Below are positions 1-8,240 of a stretch of 64,000 nt of DNA, one piece after another. The translations under genes and the position numbers were made by a program. How positions within the stretch are numbered: position 1 is the first letter of the stretch; every line of letters starts with the position of its first letter. A model generated the notes under the pieces. The model saw only the letters and a program-made list of their open reading frames with translations, was not told the origin of the DNA and ran no database searches. Origin of the DNA: DAOQTX01 sp035340715. GTDB taxonomy: Bacteria > Bacteroidota > Bacteroidia > AKYH767-A > OLB10. The stretch lies in contig DAOQTX010000001.1 in the NCBI GenBank assembly GCA_035340715.1, forward strand, positions 1 to 64,000, written 5' to 3'.

Positions 1-3000
1 AGGATCTGGTGGTATGGTATCCAATATCTTTACTATAGCATTGTTCACTATCGAATCGAAGCATCCATTAGGATTAGTTGCTACTAAAGTAAAATCATGG
101 AAACCAGGGTCAAACATGAACAAACTAGGGCTCGCTTGACTGGAGAAAAACTGATTATTATGATACCAACTGAAACTTGCTCCAGGCAATAAACCTAAAC
201 TTAAATTTGTAAATGAAAACTGTTCACCGGGACATCCAACATTATTGTTGACTGTAAAATCAGCCACTGGAGTTTGAAGAACTTCTATTTGATTGGAAAT
301 AAAAGCGGTGTCTGTACAACCTTGCAAAGTTGAAACAATTAACATAGGGCTATATATACCCGGATCGAGATAGGTATTTGAAGCAGCGAAACTTGAATCG
401 ATTGTTCCGTCTCCAAAATCCCAATGATAATAATCTGCGTTTAAACTATAGTTGACAAACTGAACTGAATAATCTTCACATCCAATGCTGTCCAACGTAG
501 ATGCAATGGCAGTAGGTGATAAATTGATAACAATAGTTTGATTCAATGTATCGGCACAACCGAATGAATTCGTTATTACAAATTCCAAACTGTATGTTCC
601 AGTATCCACATAATTGTGGATGGGATTAAATGTACTTGTTGTTGTACCATCACCAAAATCCCAATTAAAAACCGGATTGAATAAATTTGAAGAAGTATTG
701 TTGATAATGAGATCTCTATCCGAGCACAAAGGACTGATTATGGTATATGCAGCTATTGGAGTTGCATGCACTATAAATGGAGATGGAAATGAAAAAGTAT
801 CTGTACAACCTTGAGTAGAATACGCGATAAGCTGTACAATGAAGGAGCCTGAATTCAAATATGTATGAGTAGGACTAAGGGCTGATGAAGTAGTGCCATC
901 ACCAAAATCCCAACTATAGGTATTTGCTCCATTGCTGTTATTCGTAAACGAAGCTACTATAGGTTGACAGCTTGGAACAAAAGGACTTGAAACATCTATT
1001 ACAGGATTAGCATAAATGTTAATGTTGACCGGATATGTGTAGAAGGATGTACATCCAATAGTGTCCGTAGTAATTAGTGTTACTGAATAACTACCGGTGT
1101 CTGCATAGAAATGAGTTGGATTTTGTTGGTTGCTAAGATTACCATCACCAAAGTCCCATTGCCAGGTGAATGCATTAACAGACAAGTCACTAAATTGAAC
1201 CATTAAATTTTGACAGCCCATTGTATCTGACACATTGAACTGAGCAAACGTACCTTGTATGGTTAGGAAATTTGCTTGCACTAAGGTATCTGTACAACCA
1301 CTGGCATCCATGGCAACAAGTGTTACATCATAGGTTCCGGGAATGTTATAGATATGGGTTGGATTTAATACTTGAGAACTACTTCCATTTCCAAATTGCC
1401 AAGAATAAGAAACAGCATTTGAAGATTGATTTACAAAGGAAACTTGAGTAGGACTACACCCTGCTGTGGTAGAAGCCGAAAAATCCGCCACAGGGCTAAC
1501 CACCGTTACGAGATTAGAAACAAGTACCGTATCCTGACATCCGGAAGGAGCTGTTGCGATTAAAGTAATCGTATAATTTCCATCGTTGTTATAAACATGA
1601 GTGGGATTCTGTTGCGATGAAGTTGATCCATCTCCAAAATCCCAAAACCAAGCTACAGCACCTGCTGAGGTGTCGCTAAAGCTTACAGTCAAAGGATTAC
1701 ATCCACTTGTATTAAGTGCTGTGAATCCGGGTTTAAAATAATTGATATTCGGTTTTGCTCTTGAATTCGTACATCCAAATGTATCGACTATTGAAAGTTT
1801 TACAGGCGCTGTTGGCGGAGTGCTAAAAGTATGCGTTGGATTTTTTAGCGTGGATGTTGCGCCATCACCAAATTCCCAAAACCAGGCAGTAGCATTCGAA
1901 CTTAAGTCGGTATAGTTTACCGTTATTGGCATACAATTTCCACCATACGTATAAAAGAAATTACATAGTGGAGTGTTTACTATTATAGGTGTAGCTGCTG
2001 TGTAAGAACTGGTACATCCATTGCTGCTAACTGTAAGTGAAACAAAATATACTCCACTTGTAGAATAATTATAGGTTGGATTTTGAGCAGAACTGTTTAT
2101 ACCGTTTCCAAAATCCCATTGATACGTGCTGGCATTTGTTGAAGTGTTTTGAAAAGAAACAGAAAGATTATTGCATCCGCTTGTTGATCCATTGATAACA
2201 AATGAAGCTTGAGGATTCCCTGCTTTAATTACAGAGTCTAACAAAAAAGTGTCTAAACAACCAAAGGCATCGGTTGTATATAAGGTAACTTGATAGTTTC
2301 CGCTATTGGAATAACTATGTGTAGGTGAAGCTAAGGATGAAGATGTTCCATCACCAAAATCCCAATACAAGGATGAAAATGGATTGGAAGTTAAACTAAA
2401 ATTTACTGTTTGTAAATTACATACCGTATATGTACTTGCGCTTATTGGATTTACATGGCCAATCGAAATGCTTTGTATAAGTTCACTACTACAGCCACTT
2501 GGTAATGAAACGATGCATGTTAAGTTATATACACCAGGTGTGGTGTAGGTATGATTGGCACTTGTGCCGCTTGCTGTTGTACCGTCTCCAAAATCCCAAA
2601 CAATTGAAGAAGCACCAGGAGTAGAATTGCTTACAGACAAATTATATGGTTTACAATTACTAATACCATTCACCACAATAGGATATACTGAATCGGTATA
2701 TACTTTTATTATAGCGTATGGATTGAATGTTTGTGAACAACCCCCATTCATTTGCACTTGAAGTGTCGCAGTGTATATACCTGCTGAACTGTACGTGTGA
2801 ACAGGATTCTGAAGTGCTGATGTATTTCCATCACCAAAATCCCATAGCCATGCGCTGCTTCCTGCAGTAGGATCTACAAATGATACTGAAGCGGGTTGAC
2901 ATCGAAAAATGGTGTCTGGCACAGTATACGATATCGAACCGGGGACCACATTGATATAATCGTTTCTGGTTAAAGTATCAATGCATCCTTTGTTGTTGGT

Positions 3001-4509
3001 CACTATCAGAGTTGGACTGTACAATCCCGGATTCAAATAAACCGTTGAAGGGTTCATGGCATTTGAGGTATTACCATTTCCAAATTGCCAAAAGTATTGC
3101 GAAATTCCGGTTGTAAAAGTTGGTGTAAATGTTACATTAAGTGGGTTACAGCCAGTAGTAGGTGTTGAAACAAATGCCGCCTTGGTCGATTGAACCACCA
3201 CCGCATTGTATTTTATTTTTGTTGCAGAACATAAATTCGGTGTAGTAACTTTTAAAGTAACATTGTATGAACCTGCATTTGAATACGTATGATTCGGATT
3301 TAGAATTGTAGAAAAATTCCCATCGCCCAAATTCCAATCGAACACTGATCCTCCTGCCGATAGATTTACAAATTGAACATTAAATGGTTTGCATCCGGTA
3401 TCTTCCACCATTGTAAAATCTACAAATGGCATTGTATCGGTTTTAATTAAGGATGGAAATACAACTGTACCGTTACAACCACTCGTTGTCGTTACATTTA
3501 ATGAAACAGTAAACGATCCTGCTTGAGCAAATAGTTGTGAAGGGTTCTGTTGATTGGATACAAAACCATTCCCAAAATCCCACGACCAACTCACTGCATT
3601 GGGTACCGTACATTGAAAGTTTACAAATAAAGGTGCGCATCCGCTGGTGTCAGAAACGGTAATGCTTGGGATCAATGTAGGACCAATATTTATAAATGCT
3701 GTTTTTACAAGAGTGTCACTGCAACCATTTGCATCTATAACAATGAGTGAAACAGTAAATGTTCCTGTACTTCCGTATGATTTATTTGGAGAGAGACTGG
3801 ATGAAGTTGTGCCATCACCAAAATCCCACAAACAAGATGAAATTGAAGGAGTAGTACAATTGAAACTGAAAACAAAATTACTGTCACAAGTAGAAGTTGT
3901 ATTAACTGTAAACTGCGCTTGAGGTTTAGGATTAATGTTTACCGCATTGTTCAGTATATAAATAGACGAGCAATTAGCCGAATTCTTAGCAATTAATTTA
4001 ACCGTATAATTTCCTGCACTACTATAATTGTGGATAGGAATTACTGCATTGGATGAAGTACCATCACCAAAATCCCATGTATAAGCTGTAGCACCTGAAC
4101 TGACATTGGTAAAAGAAATCAATGCATTGTTGGAACATGCCACTGAAGGTGAAACAGTGAACATAGGGTTTGGTACTGCGGCAACATTTACATAATTAAC
4201 CTGTGTAAATGTGTCTCTCAAACCGGTAAGTGTGTTTATGGCAACCAAGGTAACGGTGTACAAACCAGAATTTACATAAACTGCTGTTGGATTCTTTAAG
4301 GTACTTGTATTACCATTGCCAAAATTCCAATGCCAAGAGTTGGATGAAACAGAAGTATTGGTGAAAGTAAGCGTTAAAGGAGCGCAACCATTTGGTGTGG
4401 TGCTGTTAAAGGAAGCTATTGGGGCTTGAGCGTTGAGTTTAGAGTGTAGGAGTCCTGTAAGTATTAATATTATAGTTACTATTTCTATTTTCTTGACTCT
4501 GAAATCCAT
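1..4509 (-). CDS. Giant secreted PKD-repeat surface protein (C-terminus beyond left edge)
   Basis: The minus-strand frame is open from the ATG at 4509 to base 1, so at least 1503 residues are present and the C-terminus, where a T9SS sorting or gliding-associated C-terminal domain would be expected, lies outside the window. The protein opens with a signal peptide (basic MDFRVKKIE, hydrophobic IVTIILILTGLL, ending near LNAQA). The rest is about 17 tandem PKD domains of roughly 82 residues, each carrying a WDFGDG-like core (WNFGNG in the first) followed by NPxHxY and YTVxL strands. PKD beta-sandwich arrays are extracellular stalks or adhesive modules in Bacteroidota. Several distant motifs (near 646, 1141, 2581, 4060) are all in one frame, so I see no frameshift. 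A smaller membrane/secreted gene lies 49 bp upstream on the same strand, suggesting one operon. Ligand and exact role are unknown. Confidence 0.9.
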   Translation of the reverse strand, partial: MDFRVKKIEIVTIILILTGLLHSKLNAQAPIASFNSTTPNGCAPLTLTFTNTSVSSNSWHWNFGNGNTSTLKNPTAVYVNSGLYTVTLVAINTLTGLRDTFTQVNYVNVAAVPNPMFTVSPSVACSNNALISFTNVSSGATAYTWDFGDGTSSNAVIPIHNYSSAGNYTVKLIAKNSANCSSIYILNNAVNINPKPQAQFTVNTTSTCDSNFVFSFNCTTPSISSCLWDFGDGTTSSSLSPNKSYGSTGTFTVSLIVIDANGCSDTLVKTAFINIGPTLIPSITVSDTSGCAPLFVNFQCTVPNAVSWSWDFGNGFVSNQQNPSQLFAQAGSFTVSLNVTTTSGCNGTVVFPSLIKTDTMPFVDFTMVEDTGCKPFNVQFVNLSAGGSVFDWNLGDGNFSTILNPNHTYSNAGSYNVTLKVTTPNLCSATKIKYNAVVVQSTKAAFVSTPTTGCNPLNVTFTPTFTTGISQYFWQFGNGNTSNAMNPSTVYLNPGLYSPTLIVTNNKGCIDTLTRNDYINVVPGSISYTVPDTIFRCQPASVSFVDPTAGSSAWLWDFGDGNTSALQNPVHTYSSAGIYTATLQVQMNGGCSQTFNPYAIIKVYTDSVYPIVVNGISNCKPYNLSVSNSTPGASSIVWDFGDGTTASGTSANHTYTTPGVYNLTCIVSLPSGCSSELIQSISIGHVNPISASTYTVCNLQTVNFSLTSNPFSSLYWDFGDGTSSSLASPTHSYSNSGNYQVTLYTTDAFGCLDTFLLDSVIKAGNPQASFVINGSTSGCNNLSVSFQNTSTNASTYQWDFGNGINSSAQNPTYNYSTSGVYFVSLTVSSNGCTSSYTAATPIIVNTPLCNFFYTYGGNCMPITVNYTDLSSNATAWFWEFGDGATSTLKNPTHTFSTPPTAPVKLSIVDTFGCTNSRAKPNINYFKPGFTALNTSGCNPLTVSFSDTSAGAVAWFWDFGDGSTSSQQNPTHVYNNDGNYTITLIATAPSGCQDTVLVSNLVTVVSPVADFSASTTAGCSPTQVSFVNQSSNAVSYSWQFGNGSSSQVLNPTHIYNIPGTYDVTLVAMDASGCTDTLVQANFLTIQGTFAQFNVSDTMGCQNLMVQFSDLSVNAFTWQWDFGDGNLSNQQNPTHFYADTGSYSVTLITTDTIGCTSFYTYPVNINIYANPVIDVSSPFVPSCQPIVASFTNNSNGANTYSWDFGDGTTSSALSPTHTYLNSGSFIVQLIAYSTQGCTDTFSFPSPFIVHATPIAAYTIISPLCSDRDLIINNTSSNLFNPVFNWDFGDGTTTSTFNPIHNYVDTGTYSLEFVITNSFGCADTLNQTIVINLSPTAIASTLDSIGCEDYSVQFVNYSLNADYYHWDFGDGTIDSSFAASNTYLDPGIYSPMLIVSTLQGCTDTAFISNQIEVLQTPVADFTVNNNVGCPGEQFSFTNLSLGLLPGASFSWYHNNQFFSSQASPSLFMFDPGFHDFTLVATNPNGCFDSIVNNAIVKILDTIPPDP
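150..4430 (-). repeat. Tandem PKD-domain coding repeats (~245 bp period, about 17 units)
   Basis: The antisense of the WDFGDG core (ccatcaccaaaatccca and variants) recurs roughly every 235-250 bp, for example near 405, 648, 895, 1142, 1386, 1630, 1862, 2102, 2349, 2583, 2829, 3075, 3319, 3570, 3813, 4063 and 4311. The units are divergent away from this core, so this is an old protein-level repeat and not a recent DNA amplification. Confidence 0.88.
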
Positions 4510-4558
4510 GTGATCCTACCTATTCTCTTCGCTGCAATGCTCATACACCTCTTGAGGA

Positions 4559-5173
4559 TTATTTTTGCCCTTCGTCTGCTATACCACCTTTTACGAAATT
4601 TACATTTTCGTTGTAGCTTGATCCTTGATTTATTACACTACTGATAGAGCTATACATTTGCTGCCCATCTTTGGTAATTTTCTTAATTCGGTAATACGCA
4701 TAACCGGGAGGAGGTGTTTGATCAACCCAACTGTAGAATAATTCTAACTCTGAGCCAATTCCTTCTTTTACTCCAACCGATTGAAATACGGTATTGCCTT
4801 CTGATCGTTCGATGATATATATGCAATCGTCTGGTTCGTTGTATGTCGTCCAACTCAAAAATATTTTTCCTGAATTGTATACTGCTTGATAATTACTGAT
4901 ATTGGGTTGAACAGTGGTTTCTGCCTTTACTATGCTATGATCCGCTGATGGTGATGATTGACCGAATGCCACCGAAGCCGATAAACAAAGCATAAAAAAG
5001 ATTATTGCTTCAATAAAAAACAAGAACTTTAAAGCTGATCCTTTGCTTCCATCACGGTTATAGTACCTTCTGGGGCTTGAATACATAGCCATCCTGTTTT
5101 CGCGTATCATTTGATACATTTGATCTAATTCGTTTGAATTGTGCATAGATCCATCAATCTGATTTGAGTTCAT
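4559..5173 (-). CDS. Membrane-anchored or secreted protein with a fibronectin-III-like domain
   Basis: This 204-residue protein is not a family I can name. It has a polar N-terminus of about 48 residues, then one hydrophobic segment (residues ~50-70, LKFLFFIEAIIFFMLCLSAS) ending at AFGQ, which could be a signal peptide with an unusually long n-region or a signal anchor. Internal ATGs (for example residue 28, at 5092) would give a more normal signal peptide, so the start is uncertain. After it, residues ~95-185 look like a beta-sandwich of the fibronectin type III sort common in Bacteroidota surface proteins (ISLSW-like strand, YIIERS strand, YAYYRIKKI strand). It lies 49 bp upstream of the PKD giant on the same strand and may be cotranscribed with it, so a surface role is inferred. 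Confidence 0.7.
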   Translation of the reverse strand: MNSNQIDGSMHNSNELDQMYQMIRENRMAMYSSPRRYYNRDGSKGSALKFLFFIEAIIFFMLCLSASVAFGQSSPSADHSIVKAETTVQPNISNYQAVYNSGKIFLSWTTYNEPDDCIYIIERSEGNTVFQSVGVKEGIGSELELFYSWVDQTPPPGYAYYRIKKITKDGQQMYSSISSVINQGSSYNENVNFVKGGIADEGQK

Positions 5174-5353
5174 AATTTACTCTATTATTATAGTGTGTTA
5201 TATGCGATTTGTTAGGTAAATGTTACAACTGTAAGAAATTTGACTTTTTGGTAAAATTTAATGCAATTGAAATTCATTCACGTATTGCCCTTTTACTATA
5301 AACATTTAATGAAGGTTACATTTTTATAAGTGATTCAGAATGTATTAAAATAA

Positions 5354-5382
5354 TTGCATAGAGGGGCAACCTATTACTTTTG
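5354..5382 (+). promoter_or_regulatory. Bacteroidota-type promoter for the 5428 gene
   Basis: A TTG at 5354-5356 is followed after 18 nt by TACTTTTG at 5375-5382, a full match to the Bacteroidota -33 (TTG) and -7 (TAnnTTTG) elements. The predicted start of transcription is about 40 nt before the ATG at 5428. Confidence 0.65.
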
Positions 5383-5427
5383 GTATACGTAATAAAGCCA
5401 GTTATTAAAATATAATCTGAGAAATAC

Positions 5428-6894
5428 ATGGATGTTTTAAACAAAACTATTAAGCGTTTAAGTGAAGAGGAGTACCAGGAATTACTCCAAGAAGTTTCGG
5501 GCAAAAAGAAGAACAAACCTTTTGTAGTTCTAGAAACAGCAAGAAACAGTGAAGTGAGCGATAATGAAATGATGGAAATACTTCAAGTAAATCCAAGCAC
5601 TTATTATACGCTTAAATCCAGAATGAACAATAAGATTGCCTCCATTCTTTCGAAGAATGTCAATAATCCGATAAGCGCTCTTATGGAAGAAGTGGCCAGA
5701 GTGCCGGCAAACTTATTTGGAACCAATAAAACATTTTCGATACGTGCACTTAAAGAACTGGAGAAACAGTTGCTGGAATATGATTTGAGCAGTGAACTTA
5801 TAGTCGTTTATAAAACACTTGCACAACTTCATACCTTCAGTCCCGATTATAAATACTATTTGAATTTATATAATCGACATGTTGCTTATTCATTAGCGGT
5901 GAGCAAAGCTGAAGTTCAGCTCATCACCTTTTTTAGTAAGTTAGGAACTTATCTGCTTACACGTCAACAGAGTGATCTGGAAGAAGTTATTCTATTAAAG
6001 AGAGAACTTCAGAACATCAGCGAATTGTATGAATCGCATAGATTGTTTGTGATCTACAATATTGCAAGCACATATTATTTATGTGCATTGCCTCAAAAAC
6101 GCAGCTCACTTAAGGCAAAAGAATTGGAGATTGAAGAGATCATTAATACTATTGATTCCACTTTTGAGAAATACAATCTTGATACATTCTATCAAAATTT
6201 GAAACCGGTAACTGATTGTTTATTTTTTGAGTACTATCAACGAAGTGGCAATCAAGTTAGAGCCGATCATTATTTGCAAAAAATAATACTTCAACTGGAA
6301 GAACTTTCATCGAAACATGCCAATAATTTCTTCCTCTCACAGTTTATGCACTCTCGTATTGAGAAATACATGCATGATGGAGATGCAGAACGATTATTTC
6401 TACTCAGCAAATTGTTTGCGGATAACTGCTTAATAGATAAAGATGAATTGTATCATTATGTGTCGCAGCGTTGGTTTAAAGCCACTGCTTCATTTTATAG
6501 CAGAGATTATGCACAAGCAGCAAAAGTTATAAATGACTTAAGAAATGATGTATCATTTAAAGCGTGTTTGTTTACTGAGTTGGAATTAAAGCTATTTCAA
6601 TCGCTTCAATATTGTGCTATTGGTGAAGATGGTTTATGCAATCAACTTATTTCCAGCATAAAAAGACAAATGCGTGGCTCCGATTTCAATCTGGAAGCAA
6701 TCAATATCTTCATTAAGTTATTGAAGACGGCTATGAAGCCAAGCGATTACAGAAAGAAAATTCAAAAGATCAACAACTTGTATCTTGAATTTACAGCTGC
6801 CAATGAGAATAGCGATACTCCGATTTTGGCATCAATTCGATTGGATGAAACTATTTTAAGAAAGATGGCGAATCCGCTTAAAGAAGATTCTTAG
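5428..6894 (+). CDS. Conserved-looking helical protein of unknown function
   Basis: I do not recognise this 488-residue protein. It has no signal peptide or membrane segment, so it is probably cytoplasmic. Residues 1-100 are charged and helical with a segment (MMEILQVNPSTYYTLKSRMNNKI, residues ~48-70) whose spacing resembles a helix-turn-helix, which would suit DNA or protein binding but is only a resemblance. Residues ~110-470 are almost wholly alpha-helical with repeating aromatic/leucine positions, like degenerate TPR-type solenoid repeats. It has its own promoter (5354-5382) and stands alone between a divergent gene on its left and a convergent response regulator on its right. A role in signalling with that regulator is possible by proximity only. 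Confidence 0.75.
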   Translation: MDVLNKTIKRLSEEEYQELLQEVSGKKKNKPFVVLETARNSEVSDNEMMEILQVNPSTYYTLKSRMNNKIASILSKNVNNPISALMEEVARVPANLFGTNKTFSIRALKELEKQLLEYDLSSELIVVYKTLAQLHTFSPDYKYYLNLYNRHVAYSLAVSKAEVQLITFFSKLGTYLLTRQQSDLEEVILLKRELQNISELYESHRLFVIYNIASTYYLCALPQKRSSLKAKELEIEEIINTIDSTFEKYNLDTFYQNLKPVTDCLFFEYYQRSGNQVRADHYLQKIILQLEELSSKHANNFFLSQFMHSRIEKYMHDGDAERLFLLSKLFADNCLIDKDELYHYVSQRWFKATASFYSRDYAQAAKVINDLRNDVSFKACLFTELELKLFQSLQYCAIGEDGLCNQLISSIKRQMRGSDFNLEAINIFIKLLKTAMKPSDYRKKIQKINNLYLEFTAANENSDTPILASIRLDETILRKMANPLKEDS

Positions 6895-6911
6895 AAAAGA
6901 AACCCCTTATA

Positions 6912-7319
6912 TTAGAAGTGAATAGCCTCTAAGTATTTTTCGCTTAGGGGCTTATTTATATACTTGGCTACATGAGGATTTGAAGAAGCCTTATTAATGT
7001 CTTCAGGGCTGATAGAACTCGATAATACAACCACGCGCATTGCGTTTTTCACAGAGTCGTCAAACTGATCATATTCAGCAAGAAAATCGAAGCCATTTTT
7101 GTCAGGCATATTTAAATCGAGAAAAATAACAGTAGGAAAATCTTGGTCGCTAGGACTGATACTCTTGAGATAAGCTAATGCTTCGTCACAACTAGTTTTT
7201 ACAACCACCTTCCGACTAAACATCGATGTAACAATCATTCGCTCATTTATGAAATTGTCCACTTCACTATCATCAACGAGCAACACAACTTTATGTTTAT
7301 ATTCTTGATTGTCAGCCAT
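6912..7319 (-). CDS. Single-domain response regulator (CheY-like receiver)
   Basis: This 135-residue protein is one receiver domain with no output domain. The acidic pair is in VVLLVDDSEVD (about residues 10-20), the phospho-acceptor Asp in VIFLDLNMPDKNGF, the conserved Ser/Thr region in VVLSSS, and the conserved Lys in YINKPLS near the C-terminus. It would act as a phosphorylated cytoplasmic relay in a phosphorelay or hybrid-kinase pathway; the partner kinase is not in the window. The start at 7319 (MADNQEYKHK) is preferred because the upstream in-frame ATG at 7370 lies inside the tRNA-Phe gene. That tRNA is only 21 nt upstream on the same strand, so the two may share a transcript. Confidence 0.88.
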   Translation of the reverse strand: MADNQEYKHKVVLLVDDSEVDNFINERMIVTSMFSRKVVVKTSCDEALAYLKSISPSDQDFPTVIFLDLNMPDKNGFDFLAEYDQFDDSVKNAMRVVVLSSSISPEDINKASSNPHVAKYINKPLSEKYLEAIHF

Positions 7320-7340
7320 TCTGTAAAGAATACATTTTTG

Positions 7341-7413
7341 TGGTGATGAGTGGAATCGAACCACTGACACAAGGATTTTCAGTCCTTTGCTCTACCAACT
7401 GAGCTACATCACC
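7341..7413 (-). tRNA. tRNA-Phe (GAA anticodon)
   Basis: Reading the minus strand gives a full cloverleaf of 73 nt: acceptor GGTGATG pairing with CATCACC, D-arm GCTC..GAGC, anticodon arm AAGGA-CTGAAAA-TCCTT with anticodon GAA, and T-arm GTGGTTCGATTCCAC. The discriminator base is A. The 3' CCA is not encoded (the next bases are CAA) and would be added after transcription. Confidence 0.97.
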
Positions 7414-7427
7414 TAATTTGATGGCGC

Positions 7428-7435
7428 CAAAAGTA
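7428..7435 (-). promoter_or_regulatory. -7 element for tRNA-Phe (and probably the response regulator)
   Basis: TACTTTTG on the minus strand matches TAnnTTTG and ends 14 nt before the mature 5' end of tRNA-Phe. No clear TTG lies at the expected -33 distance. There is no terminator between the tRNA and the response regulator start. Confidence 0.55.
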
Positions 7436-7487
7436 GAACAAATTTTCTTATTAGTAAAACATATAATAGCTTAAACTTGCAGTTATA

Positions 7488-8240
7488 ATGTATCATCTTA
7501 TCATTGACATAGGCAACACTTGTATTAAAGGAGCCTGGTATCGGCAATCGAAGCTTTCAAAAATTGTTTCTTCCTCCTACTCGAAGAATGAGCTAAAATC
7601 TCTTGCAGTTCAATTGCAATCTAAGCCGATCCAGTCAACTATTGTATGTTCTGTCAAGAAGGAACTTCCAACAGAAGTATTGAATTGCTTGAATAAGATG
7701 AGTAATGTAATCCGCTTAACACATGAAACGCCAGTCCCTATTAAAAATTTATATAAAAGTCCCGAAACATTAGGACTAGATCGATTGGCCAATGCAGTTG
7801 GACTTACTTGTTATAAATTAGACATACCAATGTTAAGCATAGATGTTGGCACATGCATCAAATACGATTTAGTTATTCCAAAAAACAAATATGTTGGTGG
7901 GAGTATTTCTCCAGGAATAAAAATGAGATTTAAAGCTCTCAATGAGTTCACTGCTCAATTACCTTTGGTAGAGTCGAAAGGGAAAGTTTTTAAAATTACT
8001 GGACGAAATACAACAGAATCAATAATTAGTGGTGTATTAAATGGTACCCTTGGAGAAATAGAATCCATGATCAAAACATATGAAAAACAATATCCTGATA
8101 TTAGAATCGTATTAACGGGAGGCGATCACAGGATTTTTGCTGATAAACTAAAAAAGTCCATCTTTGTAGCCCCAAATTTAACGCTAAACGGCCTTAATGA
8201 AATTCTGTTTTTTAATCAAAAGAACCTTGAAAAAAAGTAA
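7488..8240 (+). CDS. coaX: Type III pantothenate kinase
   Basis: CoaX phosphorylates pantothenate, the first step of coenzyme A synthesis, in the cytoplasm. The 250-residue protein has the expected ASKHA-fold signatures: the phosphate-1 loop IDIGNTCIKGAWY at residues 5-17, the ETLGLDRLANAVG segment near residue 92, the second acidic motif SIDVGTCIKYD near 118, the GGSISPGIKMR loop near 137, and the adenosine-site TGGD near 207. Length is normal for the family. A -7-like TAAACTTG (one mismatch) lies 8 nt before the ATG. The gene heads an envelope operon that continues with the outer-membrane protein at 8227, a common Bacteroidota order. CoaX is the potassium-dependent, feedback-resistant type of pantothenate kinase. 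Confidence 0.95.
   Translation: MYHLIIDIGNTCIKGAWYRQSKLSKIVSSSYSKNELKSLAVQLQSKPIQSTIVCSVKKELPTEVLNCLNKMSNVIRLTHETPVPIKNLYKSPETLGLDRLANAVGLTCYKLDIPMLSIDVGTCIKYDLVIPKNKYVGGSISPGIKMRFKALNEFTAQLPLVESKGKVFKITGRNTTESIISGVLNGTLGEIESMIKTYEKQYPDIRIVLTGGDHRIFADKLKKSIFVAPNLTLNGLNEILFFNQKNLEKK

Noticed and set aside
614..3922. Short plus-strand frames with a recurring PSPKSQ peptide across the left end
   Set aside because: They are the antisense of the WDFGDG core of the PKD repeats in the minus-strand gene; the recurrence follows the repeat and has no independent coding signal.
7320..7370. Response regulator starting at 7370
   Set aside because: The extra codons are the tRNA-Phe sequence; the receiver domain needs none of them.
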